Below are positions 17,964 through 26,043 of a stretch of 45,847 bases of DNA, one piece after another. The stretch's first letter is position 1, and each line of letters begins with the position of its first letter. Below the pieces are notes generated by a model. The model saw only the letters and a program-made list of their open reading frames with translations. It ran no database searches and was not told where the DNA came from. The position numbers and the translations under genes were made by a program. The stretch is from Candidatus Omnitrophota bacterium (GTDB lineage: Bacteria; Omnitrophota; Gorgyraeia; JABMRG01). The stretch lies in assembly GCA_030593065.1 (NCBI GenBank), contig JAUVHV010000013.1, positions 1 through 45,847 of the forward strand, written 5' to 3'.

Positions 17964-18509
17964 ATGCGATGGAAAATATTAATCATCACGCTTCTTTTAA
18001 TCTTTACCGGGCTATCGGCAGCAGGTAACGCAAAGGCTGTAACAGCTGAGAATATAGACGCTGGTGTCACGAAATCCCTCAATACACTTAAAGATATCAA
18101 GGGCGGAAAATCGGTATTGAATAAGGCAGAGGGCGTACTTGTCTTTCCTTCGGTCTTTAAGGCAGGCTTCATTTTCGGGGGAGAATACGGAGAAGGGGCG
18201 CTTGTAATCAATAATAAGACCGTCGATTATTACAGTACCGCCGGCGCGTCAATAGGTTTCCAAATAGGCGGACAAAAAAAGACAATAATTATAGCGTTTA
18301 TGGACAAGGGCGCGCTTAATGATTTCCGTAATAGTTCAGGCTGGAAAATAGGCGTGGATGCGTCTGTAACGGTAATAGCGCTCGGAGCAGACGGCTCAAT
18401 AGATACATCAAAGCTTAACCAACCGATCGTAGCCTTTATATTTGATCCAAAGGGCCTGATGTTCAATCTCACGCTCGAAGGGGCTAAAATCACAAAAATA
18501 AAAAGATAG
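17964..18509 (+). CDS. SYLF (Ysc84-like) lipid-binding domain protein, exported
   Basis: A signal peptide (residues 1-24, ending in AAGNAKA) is followed by a SYLF domain: GVLVFPSVFKAGFIFGGEYG, then YYSTAGASIGFQIGGQKK and SVTVIALGADGS. Bacterial SYLF proteins are periplasmic or surface proteins thought to bind membranes. The length of 181 residues is usual. A GGGGGTAAC site precedes the ATG. The next gene follows after 13 bases, so the two envelope genes are probably one unit. Confidence 0.92.
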   Translation: MRWKILIITLLLIFTGLSAAGNAKAVTAENIDAGVTKSLNTLKDIKGGKSVLNKAEGVLVFPSVFKAGFIFGGEYGEGALVINNKTVDYYSTAGASIGFQIGGQKKTIIIAFMDKGALNDFRNSSGWKIGVDASVTVIALGADGSIDTSKLNQPIVAFIFDPKGLMFNLTLEGAKITKIKR

Positions 18510-18522
18510 GAAGGAAAAAAAG

Positions 18523-19314
18523 ATGCGTTCCCTTTTTTCAAGCATGAAGACCAGACTAATATATTTAACCATTACAACTCTATTTATTATTAGCTTCTTG
18601 AGCGCCTCTTATGCCGCGGAAGATCCGACAGCAGAGCCTGGGAAAGAGAGGCGGATAATATGGAAAAAAGAGGTCGCGTTAGGCTATAATCGCGTTACAG
18701 GCAATACACGTGAAAGCCAAATATCCGGAAGTTTTCTTATCAATAGAAATAACATGCATATTGATGAGTGGATACTCAAAGGCAACGCCTACTATTCCTC
18801 AAACAATAGAAAGATGAATTCACAAAAGTGGTATGGTAATGGCAGGTATGCTCATAGTTTCGGAAGCACAAAAAAATGGTATAATTTTTATAACATGGAG
18901 GCGGATCATGACAGGTTCGCGGATATTGACTACAGGCTAATACCATCGGCGGGGATAGGCTACTGGTTTTATGATATACCTGAATTTAAGTTGATGGCTG
19001 AAGCAAGCATTGGCTATGAGCATACAGCATACAGGACAGACATAAAGAATGAGGATGAATGGATCCTTATACCCAGGGCGTTTTTAGAGAAGCAGCTTTT
19101 TACGAATACAACGATCATCCAGGACCTAATCTGTTATCCTGCTTTCGAGAATTTTAATAATTACAGGCTGCGTTCAGAGACAACTCTGAATGTGGCTATG
19201 AACAGCAAGCTCTCTATAAGAGTAAGCCTGTTAGATGAATACAACTCTACCCCGCCTGAAAATGTAAAGAAGAATGACCTGCGCTTAACAACCTCATTAG
19301 CATACTCTTTCTAA
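18523..19314 (+). CDS. DUF481-family outer-membrane beta-barrel protein
   Basis: The 263-residue protein has a signal sequence ending near SASYAAED and then alternating beta strands rich in Trp, Tyr and Asn (LGYNRVTGNTRESQISGSF, YAHSFGSTKKWYNFYNME, PSAGIGYWFYD). This is the DUF481 (YdiY-like, salt-induced outer membrane protein) family. The C-terminal LAYSF ends in Phe, as expected of a barrel inserted by the BAM machinery. It supports an organism with an outer membrane. The ribosome binding site is AGGAAGGAAA. Confidence 0.9.
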   Translation: MRSLFSSMKTRLIYLTITTLFIISFLSASYAAEDPTAEPGKERRIIWKKEVALGYNRVTGNTRESQISGSFLINRNNMHIDEWILKGNAYYSSNNRKMNSQKWYGNGRYAHSFGSTKKWYNFYNMEADHDRFADIDYRLIPSAGIGYWFYDIPEFKLMAEASIGYEHTAYRTDIKNEDEWILIPRAFLEKQLFTNTTIIQDLICYPAFENFNNYRLRSETTLNVAMNSKLSIRVSLLDEYNSTPPENVKKNDLRLTTSLAYSF

Positions 19315-19341
19315 AAAGATGGGGCGTTTGTATTTTTTTGC

Positions 19342-19370
19342 TTGCTTTTATAATTATTCTTTAGTATACT
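19342..19370 (+). promoter_or_regulatory. Sigma-70-type promoter upstream of the 19486 gene
   Basis: A -35 box TTGCTT (19342-19347) and a -10 box TATACT (19365-19370) are separated by 17 bases. A start near 19377 would make a leader of about 110 bases in which the hairpin at 19389-19452 is almost the first element. Confidence 0.55.
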
Positions 19371-19388
19371 TAATACAGCAAAGAAAAT

Positions 19389-19455
19389 AAACCCCTGGCA
19401 TATATTCCGGCGAAGCTATATAGGCGAATACGGAATAATACCAGGGGTTTTTCTA
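19389..19455 (+). terminator. Long hairpin with U-tract: terminator or attenuator
   Basis: AAACCCCTGG (19389-19398) pairs perfectly with CCAGGGGTTT (19441-19450), and inside it ATTCCG pairs with CGGAAT. A T-run (TTTTTC) follows at once. It can end the 17964-19314 unit, but because a good promoter lies just upstream it could also attenuate the 19486 gene. I do not recognise it as a known riboswitch. Confidence 0.75.
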
Positions 19456-19485
19456 TTTATAAGAAAGAGGGGCTGAAAAGGGGTT

Positions 19486-20571
19486 ATGAATAAAATATGC
19501 CTTATACTGATTATAGTATCAGCGATAAACAGTGCTTTTTTTCACGTTCAGACAAATAGCGTTAATGTTATTGAACATAATAGTTTACGGCCCTCGTCAT
19601 TCGCGGTCTCTGATAAGGTTAAAAAAGTAACTAAAACAGAAATAAGAATAACAAAGATATTAGAGACCATAATTAGCGAACACAATCGCGGCGCGAAAGA
19701 TGAATCTGATCAAATACGCGATTTTAGCATTATTGAATCAAGAGAAAAGTTTCTTGGAGAAGGCGGGAAACTATGGGCACGGGTAATATTAACATTTAGA
19801 AATGGCGTATCGGAAAAATATATTTTTAAGGACGAAATGTCATACGCCATGGATGAGATTGGTTCTGAAACACTGAAAGTTCTGAATATCGACATGCCGC
19901 AAACCAGGCGGTACGGCAATAACTACTTTCTGATTAAGGCTATTGGCCAGTTTAATCTCAATAAAATCAAACGCGAGCAATACAGAAAACGCGATTTCGG
20001 TTCGCGGCTGGCCTATCTGGCGGGTGAAGCCGCGGCGCGCGCGTTAATTATTGGGCTTGCGGACAGAAAAGGAAGTAACCTACGGGTAATCCTCGATGAA
20101 AACAACTTCCCGGAGAAAGTACTGAATGTTGATTTAGCGTCCGCTTTTACATATACTAGAAGCCGGGATCTAAAAATAGCAATTTCGGAATGCACATTTA
20201 TCTTAACGCATATTCTCAAGGCGGCCAATAGCGCTGAGGTTGAGTCTGATACCTTAAGAGAAATCACCTTACAATTTGTCGGCGGTTTTGAGAAACAATT
20301 TCTTGAATTTCAGGATAACTACACAAAAATAGATGAGGCCTTTAAAAATATTGACCTCGGCATATATGATAGGCTCGACAGAATGTGGTTTATAATGGAT
20401 AATGTAAAATCAAAAAAAGATAAGATTCTTTCTTTTATCAATCCGCGTGAAATGCCTGTTAGCAAGGTGAAAGCCTTACTAATAAAAGCTATATTAAAAA
20501 AACTCTCATCATTTAATGGTACCTCTAAACTAAAGATCGCAACCGCTGTTTTACCTCTAACAGCCGCGTAG
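19486..20571 (+). CDS. Predicted exported kinase-like protein with LRP motif and Ala-rich tail
   Basis: A hydrophobic leader (residues 2-20) is followed by SLRPSSFA (LRP at 34-36), shared with three other proteins in this window. The remainder has faint PI-kinase/HipA-like features: a possible ATP-binding lysine in KYIFK (near 115), a helix with Glu ending MPQT (about 125-140), the catalytic-loop-like GLADRKGSNL (190-199) and the metal-loop-like NVDLASAF (214-221). These resemble the D-R-x-x-x-N and D-x-x-x-x-F spacing of PI3/4-kinase-like folds. The C-terminus ends in LKIATAVLPLTAA, matching the tails of the other LRP proteins. Kinase assignment is inference; export is suggested by the leader only. 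Confidence 0.75.
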   Translation: MNKICLILIIVSAINSAFFHVQTNSVNVIEHNSLRPSSFAVSDKVKKVTKTEIRITKILETIISEHNRGAKDESDQIRDFSIIESREKFLGEGGKLWARVILTFRNGVSEKYIFKDEMSYAMDEIGSETLKVLNIDMPQTRRYGNNYFLIKAIGQFNLNKIKREQYRKRDFGSRLAYLAGEAAARALIIGLADRKGSNLRVILDENNFPEKVLNVDLASAFTYTRSRDLKIAISECTFILTHILKAANSAEVESDTLREITLQFVGGFEKQFLEFQDNYTKIDEAFKNIDLGIYDRLDRMWFIMDNVKSKKDKILSFINPREMPVSKVKALLIKAILKKLSSFNGTSKLKIATAVLPLTAA

Positions 20572-20597
20572 AAAAATAGGCGGCTACCTTCTTTTTT
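20562..20597 (+). terminator. Probable intrinsic terminator after the 19486 gene
   Basis: AGCCGC (20562-20567), within the last codons of the gene, pairs with GCGGCT (20580-20585), and a T-rich run (CTTCTTTTTT) follows. The stem is only 6 bp, so the call is moderate. Confidence 0.5.
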
Positions 20598-20606
20598 CAT
20601 ATTGCT

Positions 20607-20636
20607 TTGACAATCCTTTCATGATATCATTAATTT
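20607..20636 (+). promoter_or_regulatory. Possible promoter for the PEBP gene
   Basis: A consensus -35 box TTGACA (20607-20612) is followed 18 bases later by a weak -10 candidate TAATTT (20631-20636), 70 bases before the start of the PEBP gene. Confidence 0.4.
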
Positions 20637-20705
20637 ATAGTAATGAAAAAAGCTTTTAACTTATAAAAAATAGATGGACATGTAATATCAGCAGGAGAGG
20701 CAAAG

Positions 20706-21137
20706 ATGAAGCTGACAAGCCCGGATTTCGAGAACAATAATTACATCCCTAAAAAGTTTACCTGCCAGGGGCAGGATATAAACCCATCACTTGTTATTGC
20801 GGAGGTTCCGGACGGCACTACAAATTTGGCCTTGGTTGTCGATGATCCTGATGCCCCTATGGGTACGTGGGTTCATTGGGTCATCTTTAATATTCCCGTA
20901 ACCGACAAGATAGATGAGGGCAGCGCGCCCGGCACGCAAGGCATTACAAGCAACGGCAGAATAGGGTACCATGGCCCATGCCCGCCATCAGGAACACACC
21001 GTTATTTTTTCAAAATCTACGCTCTCGACACAAGCCTTGATCCACAAAAAGAGATAGACAAAAAAGGGCTTGAAAAAATTATGCGCGGCCATATACTCGG
21101 TAAAGCCGATTTGATGGGATTATATAAGAAAGTATAA
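20706..21137 (+). CDS. YbhB/YbcL-family Raf kinase inhibitor-like (PEBP) protein
   Basis: The 143-residue protein shows the phosphatidylethanolamine-binding protein fold: SPDFENNNYIPKKFTCQGQDINPSL, LVVDDPDAPMGTWVHWVIFNIP and GYHGPCPPSGTHRYFFKIYALD. The DPDAP and GPCPPSGTHRY blocks form the ligand pocket. E. coli YbhB and YbcL are homologues; the physiological ligand in bacteria is not known. There is no signal peptide. AGGAGAGG precedes the ATG. Confidence 0.95.
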   Translation: MKLTSPDFENNNYIPKKFTCQGQDINPSLVIAEVPDGTTNLALVVDDPDAPMGTWVHWVIFNIPVTDKIDEGSAPGTQGITSNGRIGYHGPCPPSGTHRYFFKIYALDTSLDPQKEIDKKGLEKIMRGHILGKADLMGLYKKV

Positions 21138-21152
21138 TAAGTGAAGAGACGG

Positions 21153-21821
21153 ATGGCTATGAGTAAAGCGTGCTTTTTTTTAGTTGTTGCCGCTATAATA
21201 ATATTTAGCCAGAATTATATATGTGGTGATGAAATGAGCAAACAAGAGGTTATCCTGCCCGCGCCTGATACTACAGGTAAAGTAACCCTGGAGTCAGCAA
21301 TATCAAACAGGCGCTCAGTAAGAGCATACTCTGATAAAAAACTGAACATGGAACAGATAGGCCAGCTTTTATGGGCAGCCCAGGGCATTACAGATAAAAG
21401 AGGGTATCGCGCCGCTCCATCGGCCGGGGCATTATACCCCCTGGAATTATATGTAGCTAAAGAGGATGGCCTGTATCATTATATCCCAAAAGGACATAAA
21501 CTAAGAAAGGTATCAGATGATGACTTAAGGCATAAACTGCGGGCAGCGTCATTGTTTCAGTCTTCAGTAAGTGCCGCGGCAATAGACATTATTATATGCG
21601 CGGTTTATGATAGAATAACCTCAAAATACGGCAAAAGAGGCGCCCGGTATACTGATATAGAAGTAGGCCATGCGGCACAAAATATACACCTCGAAGCCGT
21701 CGCGTTAGGCCTTGCTTCAGTGCCAATAGGCGCTTTTAGAGATGACGAAGTAGCTAAGGTTTTATCTTTACCTGAAGATGAAGTTCCTTTATACATCATA
21801 CCTGTCGGGTATAAAAAATGA
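21153..21821 (+). CDS. SagB/ThcOx-type nitroreductase-like FMN oxidoreductase, exported or anchored
   Basis: After a hydrophobic N-terminal segment (ACFFLVVAAIIIFSQNY) comes a nitroreductase fold of the SagB type: AISNRRSVRAYSDKKLNMEQIGQLLWAAQG, then RAAPSAGALYPLELYV and GHAAQNIHLEAVALGLASVPIGAF. SagB-type enzymes use FMN, and the best-studied ones oxidise azoline rings in peptide natural products; stand-alone members have unknown substrates. No peptide cyclase partner is adjacent. The start is uncertain: GTG at 21141 and ATG at 21153 and 21159 are all in frame without a strong ribosome binding site. Confidence 0.87.
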   Translation: MAMSKACFFLVVAAIIIFSQNYICGDEMSKQEVILPAPDTTGKVTLESAISNRRSVRAYSDKKLNMEQIGQLLWAAQGITDKRGYRAAPSAGALYPLELYVAKEDGLYHYIPKGHKLRKVSDDDLRHKLRAASLFQSSVSAAAIDIIICAVYDRITSKYGKRGARYTDIEVGHAAQNIHLEAVALGLASVPIGAFRDDEVAKVLSLPEDEVPLYIIPVGYKK

Positions 21822-21855
21822 GAAAAAGTAATTTTCCACATAATAAATTCACTAC

Positions 21856-21884
21856 TTGAATACTATTATATAATACTGTATATT
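21856..21884 (+). promoter_or_regulatory. Sigma-70-type promoter for the Spy-like gene
   Basis: TTGAAT (21856-21861) and TATATT (21879-21884) are separated by 17 bases, 23 bases before the ATG at 21907, which has the strong ribosome binding site AAGGAGG (21896-21902). Confidence 0.55.
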
Positions 21885-21906
21885 ATAAATAGATAAGGAG
21901 GTTGTA

Positions 21907-22377
21907 ATGGATAAAAGGCTGATCATAGCGTTTATGGTAACAGTCTTTGCGGTTTCCGGTATAGTTCCTGTTTCCGCGATGATGCATGATAAGGGAAAAG
22001 GCGTGGCATATCACAGCAAAAAGGACTTTGATAATAAGATTCTTAAAAAAGCTTATTTCATCCTTATGAACAGCGAAAAACTCGAACTGACAGATGAACA
22101 GATAACAAAGATTAAAGCTCTTAAGATCGAAGCTAAAAAAGAGCTTGTACGCCAGAAGGCTGATATCAAGCTTATTGAGATTGATATAAAAGCAATAGCG
22201 CATGAGGAGAGTATAGATACAGAAGTTATGAACAAGCTTATAGACGCGAAATATGACCTCAAGAAGGCAAAGGCCAAATATATTGTAGCAAAGTATGAGG
22301 AGCTTAAAAACATATTGACTCCGAAGCAGAAAGAAGAGCTCAAAGGCATTAGGAAGCAGTGCATGATGATGAAGTAG
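21907..22377 (+). CDS. Spy/CpxP-like periplasmic helical protein
   Basis: A signal peptide (residues 1-25, ending PVSA) is followed by an all-helical, Lys/Glu-rich domain. It contains LTDEQITKIKALK and a second LTPKQKEELKGI, the paired LTxxQ-type motifs of the Spy/CpxP family. These periplasmic proteins act as chaperones or metal and envelope-stress sensors. The response-regulator gene follows after 24 bases and may be co-transcribed, so a stress-response role is plausible but not shown. Confidence 0.82.
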   Translation: MDKRLIIAFMVTVFAVSGIVPVSAMMHDKGKGVAYHSKKDFDNKILKKAYFILMNSEKLELTDEQITKIKALKIEAKKELVRQKADIKLIEIDIKAIAHEESIDTEVMNKLIDAKYDLKKAKAKYIVAKYEELKNILTPKQKEELKGIRKQCMMMK

Positions 22378-22401
22378 CCACAGAAAAATAAAAGGGACCT
22401 A

Positions 22402-22761
22402 ATGCAGAAAAAAATATTAATCGTAGAGGACAACCAGGACATTGTCTGTATCCTCAGGAAACGACTTGAAAATATCGGTTTCTCTGTCGATGTGGCAGAA
22501 GACGGGTATTCAGTCCTTGGTTACTTAAAAAACGATCTAACCCCTGATGCGGTTATCCTGGATTTAATATTGCCTCAAAGGAGCGGGATAGACCTTCTTT
22601 GCAGCTTAAAGAGTAAGTGGCCGGAAACAAAAGTATTTATTTTTACCGGGCATTGGGAGTATGAAGAACGAATACCACTCTACGAAGAATACATAGAAGG
22701 CTTTTTCCGTAAATCAAAAGGGATGGATAAGCTCATAGAAGCAGTGCAGGGCGTGCTATAA
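22402..22761 (+). CDS. Single-domain response regulator (CheY-like receiver)
   Basis: The 119-residue protein is a receiver domain without an output domain. It has the acidic pocket EDNQD, the phosphoacceptor Asp in AVILDLILPQRSG, a Thr in IFTGHW and a Lys in FFRKSKG. It would be phosphorylated by a histidine kinase that is not encoded nearby, and would act by protein-protein contact. It lies directly behind the Spy-like gene with no promoter between them. Confidence 0.92.
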   Translation: MQKKILIVEDNQDIVCILRKRLENIGFSVDVAEDGYSVLGYLKNDLTPDAVILDLILPQRSGIDLLCSLKSKWPETKVFIFTGHWEYEERIPLYEEYIEGFFRKSKGMDKLIEAVQGVL

Positions 22762-22790
22762 AATAATCGTATAAATCGTGTGCCGGGCCC

Positions 22791-22852
22791 TTGACTTTCC
22801 GATTATATATGCTATATTTTATATAAGAGACATTATAAATACATTTATAATG
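22791..22852 (+). promoter_or_regulatory. Promoter and downstream 22-bp dyad of the glycosyltransferase gene
   Basis: TTGACT (22791-22796) and TATATT (22813-22818), 16 bases apart, form a good promoter. Starting about 12 bases after the -10 box is a perfect inverted repeat, CATTATAAAT (22831-22840) and ATTTATAATG (22843-22852) with a 2-base centre. It lies at the expected transcript start and could be an operator or an mRNA hairpin. Confidence 0.55.
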
Positions 22853-22879
22853 CATTAGTATATATAAGGAGAATGAGGC

Positions 22880-24577
22880 ATGCGTTGCAAAAAGTCTCTT
22901 TTTATCATCATAGTCTTAATCTTTACTACTATATTACTAAATAGAGCATCCGCACAGATTGCTTTCAGTTCTTATCTATTACCAGCCGGCAACACCCTTC
23001 GGCCTCTCTTAACAGCGCACACAAAAATCCCAAATAATTTTTTTAATAACAATGACATTGAAAATAACATAGATAAGCAGATTAGAAACTATGTAAATCA
23101 TAAAAACATCGGTTTCTTCTCGTTTCGCGGAAATCCAGAAGCAAAGGACGGAGTTACCTTTGAAATGCTGAAGATGATGCGCATACTCAATGGTTTAGGG
23201 GCGGATATATATTGCTTAACAGGCGAAACAAATATGCCTGGCTTTGTAAAAGGCGAGACCTTTAAACCGATGCACTTTAAAGGAAAGATTGAACAGGATT
23301 TCCATTTTGACGCGGATGTCTTTGGGTATACAAGTATGTTTGAGGCAGGTAAGGGCATACATGGAACCGGCAACCTTTCAGATCACAGCATGGCATGCCT
23401 TATGGCGCTGAAAGATGTTATAAAGAAAAAGGTGACCTCTTATATTATAGAAAACAATATAAGTATCGTAATTGCCCAAAATATAGTCTATCCTGGCAAT
23501 CTCTCATTCTCCTTAGCTTTAATAGAAGCGTTGGAGGATATAGAGAGAGAAGGAAAGCATAAGGTAGATGTTGTCTTTTTCCATAATCATGATTATTGGC
23601 AGGAGCGGTTAGACAGGGGTGTGCCGAACGGGACAGGTTACACCTACAAGATAGATTCAGTAAACCTGAAGGCCTTGTTCGATGAGTTAAAACAGGGATT
23701 GAAAAAAGGGATTGTATTTAACATAAACACATTTCAGGAACAATATGTTCCCGCTGAGCATGGTAATTATATAATACTCACACCCAATGTTATGCCTTTT
23801 GAAGCGGACAGCCCATCCAAAATATCCATAACAGAAAGAAACCGTTTCAGGAGGGAGTTTGGAATTCCTGATAATGCTGCTGTTTTTATTGTCCCGTCCA
23901 GAATCGTCAAGAGAAAGAATCTACTGCGCGCGGTAGATGTGGCTTTCGAAGTGCAGGAGCAGGAACATATACCTGCATATATTATGCTTACACATCCGGC
24001 AGGTGATGAGGGGTACAACGATTTAAAGGAATTAAAAGAGTATGCCAAAATAAAAAATATCAACCTTATCGATGTCAGCGAAAAAATTACTGAGGATACG
24101 GGGTTCACTTTAGAAACAGCATATAAGATCTCGGACATGGTTATATATCCGAGTGAATGGGAAGGCTATGGGAATGTCTTTCCTGAGGCGTTCTATCACG
24201 GCAATATCATCGTTGCCAAGGCATATCCCGTCTTTAAAAAAGATATAGCTCCGACAGGAGTACATTATATCGAGATTAAAGATGTCATAGGCAAGGATAC
24301 AACAACGGAAATAGCGGAACTTTTAAAGGATAATAAAAAAAGAGAAGAGATTATCAAGCGCAATTATCGTATAGGCAAGAAAGCGTTTTCATATTTGACA
24401 TTAAAGGAAAATCTCCTTGATGGTTTTCAAAGAAATGACCAGCTTAGGAGAGTAAACAATCGGGCTGCTAAATCAGCCCTGGCAATACCAACATACCTTT
24501 CATCAGGGGTTAAGAGCATATCAAGCTCCGCGAAAAAGAACGCTGCCCTGCAACAAGCCATAAAAGCCGCGGCATAA
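22880..24577 (+). CDS. Predicted exported GT-B glycosyltransferase with LRP motif and Ala-rich tail
   Basis: A leader (residues 5-25, ending RASA) is followed by NTLRPLLTA (LRP at 40-42). The 565-residue body is a GT-B (family GT4-like) glycosyltransferase: FFSFRGNPEAKDGVTFEMLK, a His-rich acceptor side (VVFFHNHDYW), the donor-binding PSRIVKRKNLLRAV and the E-x7-E motif in SEWEGYGNVFPEAF. Such enzymes transfer sugar from a nucleotide-sugar donor; the acceptor is unknown. A GT-B enzyme with an apparent signal peptide is unusual because nucleotide sugars are cytosolic. The C-terminus (KKNAALQQAIKAAA) matches the other LRP proteins. It stands alone with its own promoter. Confidence 0.85.
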   Translation: MRCKKSLFIIIVLIFTTILLNRASAQIAFSSYLLPAGNTLRPLLTAHTKIPNNFFNNNDIENNIDKQIRNYVNHKNIGFFSFRGNPEAKDGVTFEMLKMMRILNGLGADIYCLTGETNMPGFVKGETFKPMHFKGKIEQDFHFDADVFGYTSMFEAGKGIHGTGNLSDHSMACLMALKDVIKKKVTSYIIENNISIVIAQNIVYPGNLSFSLALIEALEDIEREGKHKVDVVFFHNHDYWQERLDRGVPNGTGYTYKIDSVNLKALFDELKQGLKKGIVFNINTFQEQYVPAEHGNYIILTPNVMPFEADSPSKISITERNRFRREFGIPDNAAVFIVPSRIVKRKNLLRAVDVAFEVQEQEHIPAYIMLTHPAGDEGYNDLKELKEYAKIKNINLIDVSEKITEDTGFTLETAYKISDMVIYPSEWEGYGNVFPEAFYHGNIIVAKAYPVFKKDIAPTGVHYIEIKDVIGKDTTTEIAELLKDNKKREEIIKRNYRIGKKAFSYLTLKENLLDGFQRNDQLRRVNNRAAKSALAIPTYLSSGVKSISSSAKKNAALQQAIKAAA

Positions 24578-24595
24578 TATAACCACTAAAATCCC

Positions 24596-24624
24596 TTGCT
24601 ACTGCATTAATAATCCTCTATAAT
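24596..24624 (+). promoter_or_regulatory. Sigma-70-type promoter for the 24663-27162 genes
   Basis: TTGCTA (24596-24601) and the consensus TATAAT (24619-24624) are separated by 17 bases, 38 bases upstream of the phosphoesterase start. Confidence 0.6.
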
Positions 24625-24662
24625 AATATAGTATACAGTGACCAAGAGAGACGGTTTTAAAA

Positions 24663-25400
24663 ATGTTGTATGCTATATTCTCAGATATACATTCAAATTT
24701 ACAGGCCTATGAATCTCTTATCAGCGATCTCAAGAGAAGGAGGCCGGATAAGTCTCTTTGCCTGGGAGACATCGTTGGTTATGGGGCTAACCCAGGAGAG
24801 TGTATAGGCATGACAAAAAAACTTAATTGTCCGGTTGTCTGTGGCAATCATGACTTAGCTTCCACAGGAAATACACCGATTATCAATTTTAATTCCTCTG
24901 CTAAAAAAGCGATCATTTGGACGGAAAGCGTGCTTAATACCGCTGATAAAACTTATTTAGGCAACCTCCCATTAACCTATACCGATAATAGCGTTACATT
25001 GGTGCATGGAAGCTTATTTATGCCTCATGAATTTAATTACGTATCAGGCTTTGCTGACGCGGAAGCATCTATGGACAAACAGAAAACAAAACTATGTTTT
25101 ATTGGACACTCCCATATTCCGGGAGTTTTTGCTAAGTCCGCGGACGGTAGTATTAAAACCTTAATGCCCTCGACAATAACATTAGAAAAGAATACAAGCT
25201 ATTTAATTAATGTGGGCAGTGTAGGACAGCCACGCGATAATGACTGGAGAGCTTGCTATTGCGTATATGATGATACTAAGGGTGTTTTAAGCTTTAAACG
25301 CCTGGAGTATGATGTCGGCTCTGCCAGCAGAGCTATTTTAAACGCGAAGCTCCCCCCTGATTTAGCATTCAGGTTAAAAGAGAGAAAAAGGAAAAGATAA
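24663..25400 (+). CDS. Calcineurin-like metallophosphoesterase (YfcE/PPP-like)
   Basis: The 245-residue protein carries the metal-binding motifs FSDIHSN, LGDIVGYGANP, VCGNHDLAS, LVHGS and IGHSHIPG, ending with the INVGSVGQPRD strand typical of this cytosolic phosphodiesterase group. Substrates of the group are diverse (phosphodiesters, diadenosine polyphosphates or phosphoproteins) and cannot be chosen here. Its TAA overlaps the carbonic anhydrase ATG by one base, so the two are translated from the same message. Confidence 0.92.
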   Translation: MLYAIFSDIHSNLQAYESLISDLKRRRPDKSLCLGDIVGYGANPGECIGMTKKLNCPVVCGNHDLASTGNTPIINFNSSAKKAIIWTESVLNTADKTYLGNLPLTYTDNSVTLVHGSLFMPHEFNYVSGFADAEASMDKQKTKLCFIGHSHIPGVFAKSADGSIKTLMPSTITLEKNTSYLINVGSVGQPRDNDWRACYCVYDDTKGVLSFKRLEYDVGSASRAILNAKLPPDLAFRLKERKRKR

Positions 25401-26041
25401 TGATAAAGAAAATATTAAATCCAAACCTATCTAACGATGCGGTAAGGGCATATGAAGCTCTGAAACTACTAAAAGATGGAAACGCGCGTTTCGTTGAAAT
25501 GAAATTGCAGCATCCGAATGAAAGCGCTGAACGAAGAGCAGATACCGCTGCCGGCGAACAGGAACCATTTGCAGTGGTCATTGCCTGTTCAGATTCACGG
25601 GTTCCGGTTGAAACTATCTTCGACCGTGGAATAGGTGATATTTTTGTTATTCGAATAGCAGGTAATATAGTTATGGATAGCAGTGTTGTAGGTTCTGTTG
25701 AGTACGCTGTGGAGCGCCTCAATGTTCCTTTATTGGTTGTTTTGGGGCATACGGAGTGCGGAGCGGTCAAGGCGGCTGTATCAGGCGTTCCTGCCGAGGG
25801 AGATATCCGCCATATTCAGAAAACAATAGAATCCGTTGTAATGGAAGTAAAAAAGCTGCATCCAGGCCTAAAAGAACAGGGACTGATAACAGCCGTAGTC
25901 AAAGCTAATGCGCTTCAGGCAAAGGCAGGCCTGTCTTCCCGGAGCCGTAAGATCAAGAAAGCCGTTGAGCAAGGTGAGTTAAAAAGCATATCTGCTATAT
26001 ACGACATTAAGACCGGTAAGATTGAATGGCTTAAAGAATAG
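25400..26041 (+). CDS. Beta-class carbonic anhydrase
   Basis: The enzyme interconverts CO2 and bicarbonate. The zinc site is visible: Cys63 with the Asp65-Arg67 dyad in ACSDSR, and His117 and Cys120 in LGHTECGAV. The RIAGNIV segment is also conserved. At 213 residues it has the length of bacterial beta-carbonic anhydrases. There is no signal peptide, so it should be cytosolic. It overlaps the preceding gene by one base and ends 2 bases before the next start. Confidence 0.96.
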   Translation: MIKKILNPNLSNDAVRAYEALKLLKDGNARFVEMKLQHPNESAERRADTAAGEQEPFAVVIACSDSRVPVETIFDRGIGDIFVIRIAGNIVMDSSVVGSVEYAVERLNVPLLVVLGHTECGAVKAAVSGVPAEGDIRHIQKTIESVVMEVKKLHPGLKEQGLITAVVKANALQAKAGLSSRSRKIKKAVEQGELKSISAIYDIKTGKIEWLKE

Positions 26042-26043
26042 AT

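Noticed and set aside
22831-22852. The 22-bp dyad as a terminator
   Set aside because: It is an A/T-rich stem without a following U-tract and lies at the transcript start, so an operator or leader hairpin is more likely.
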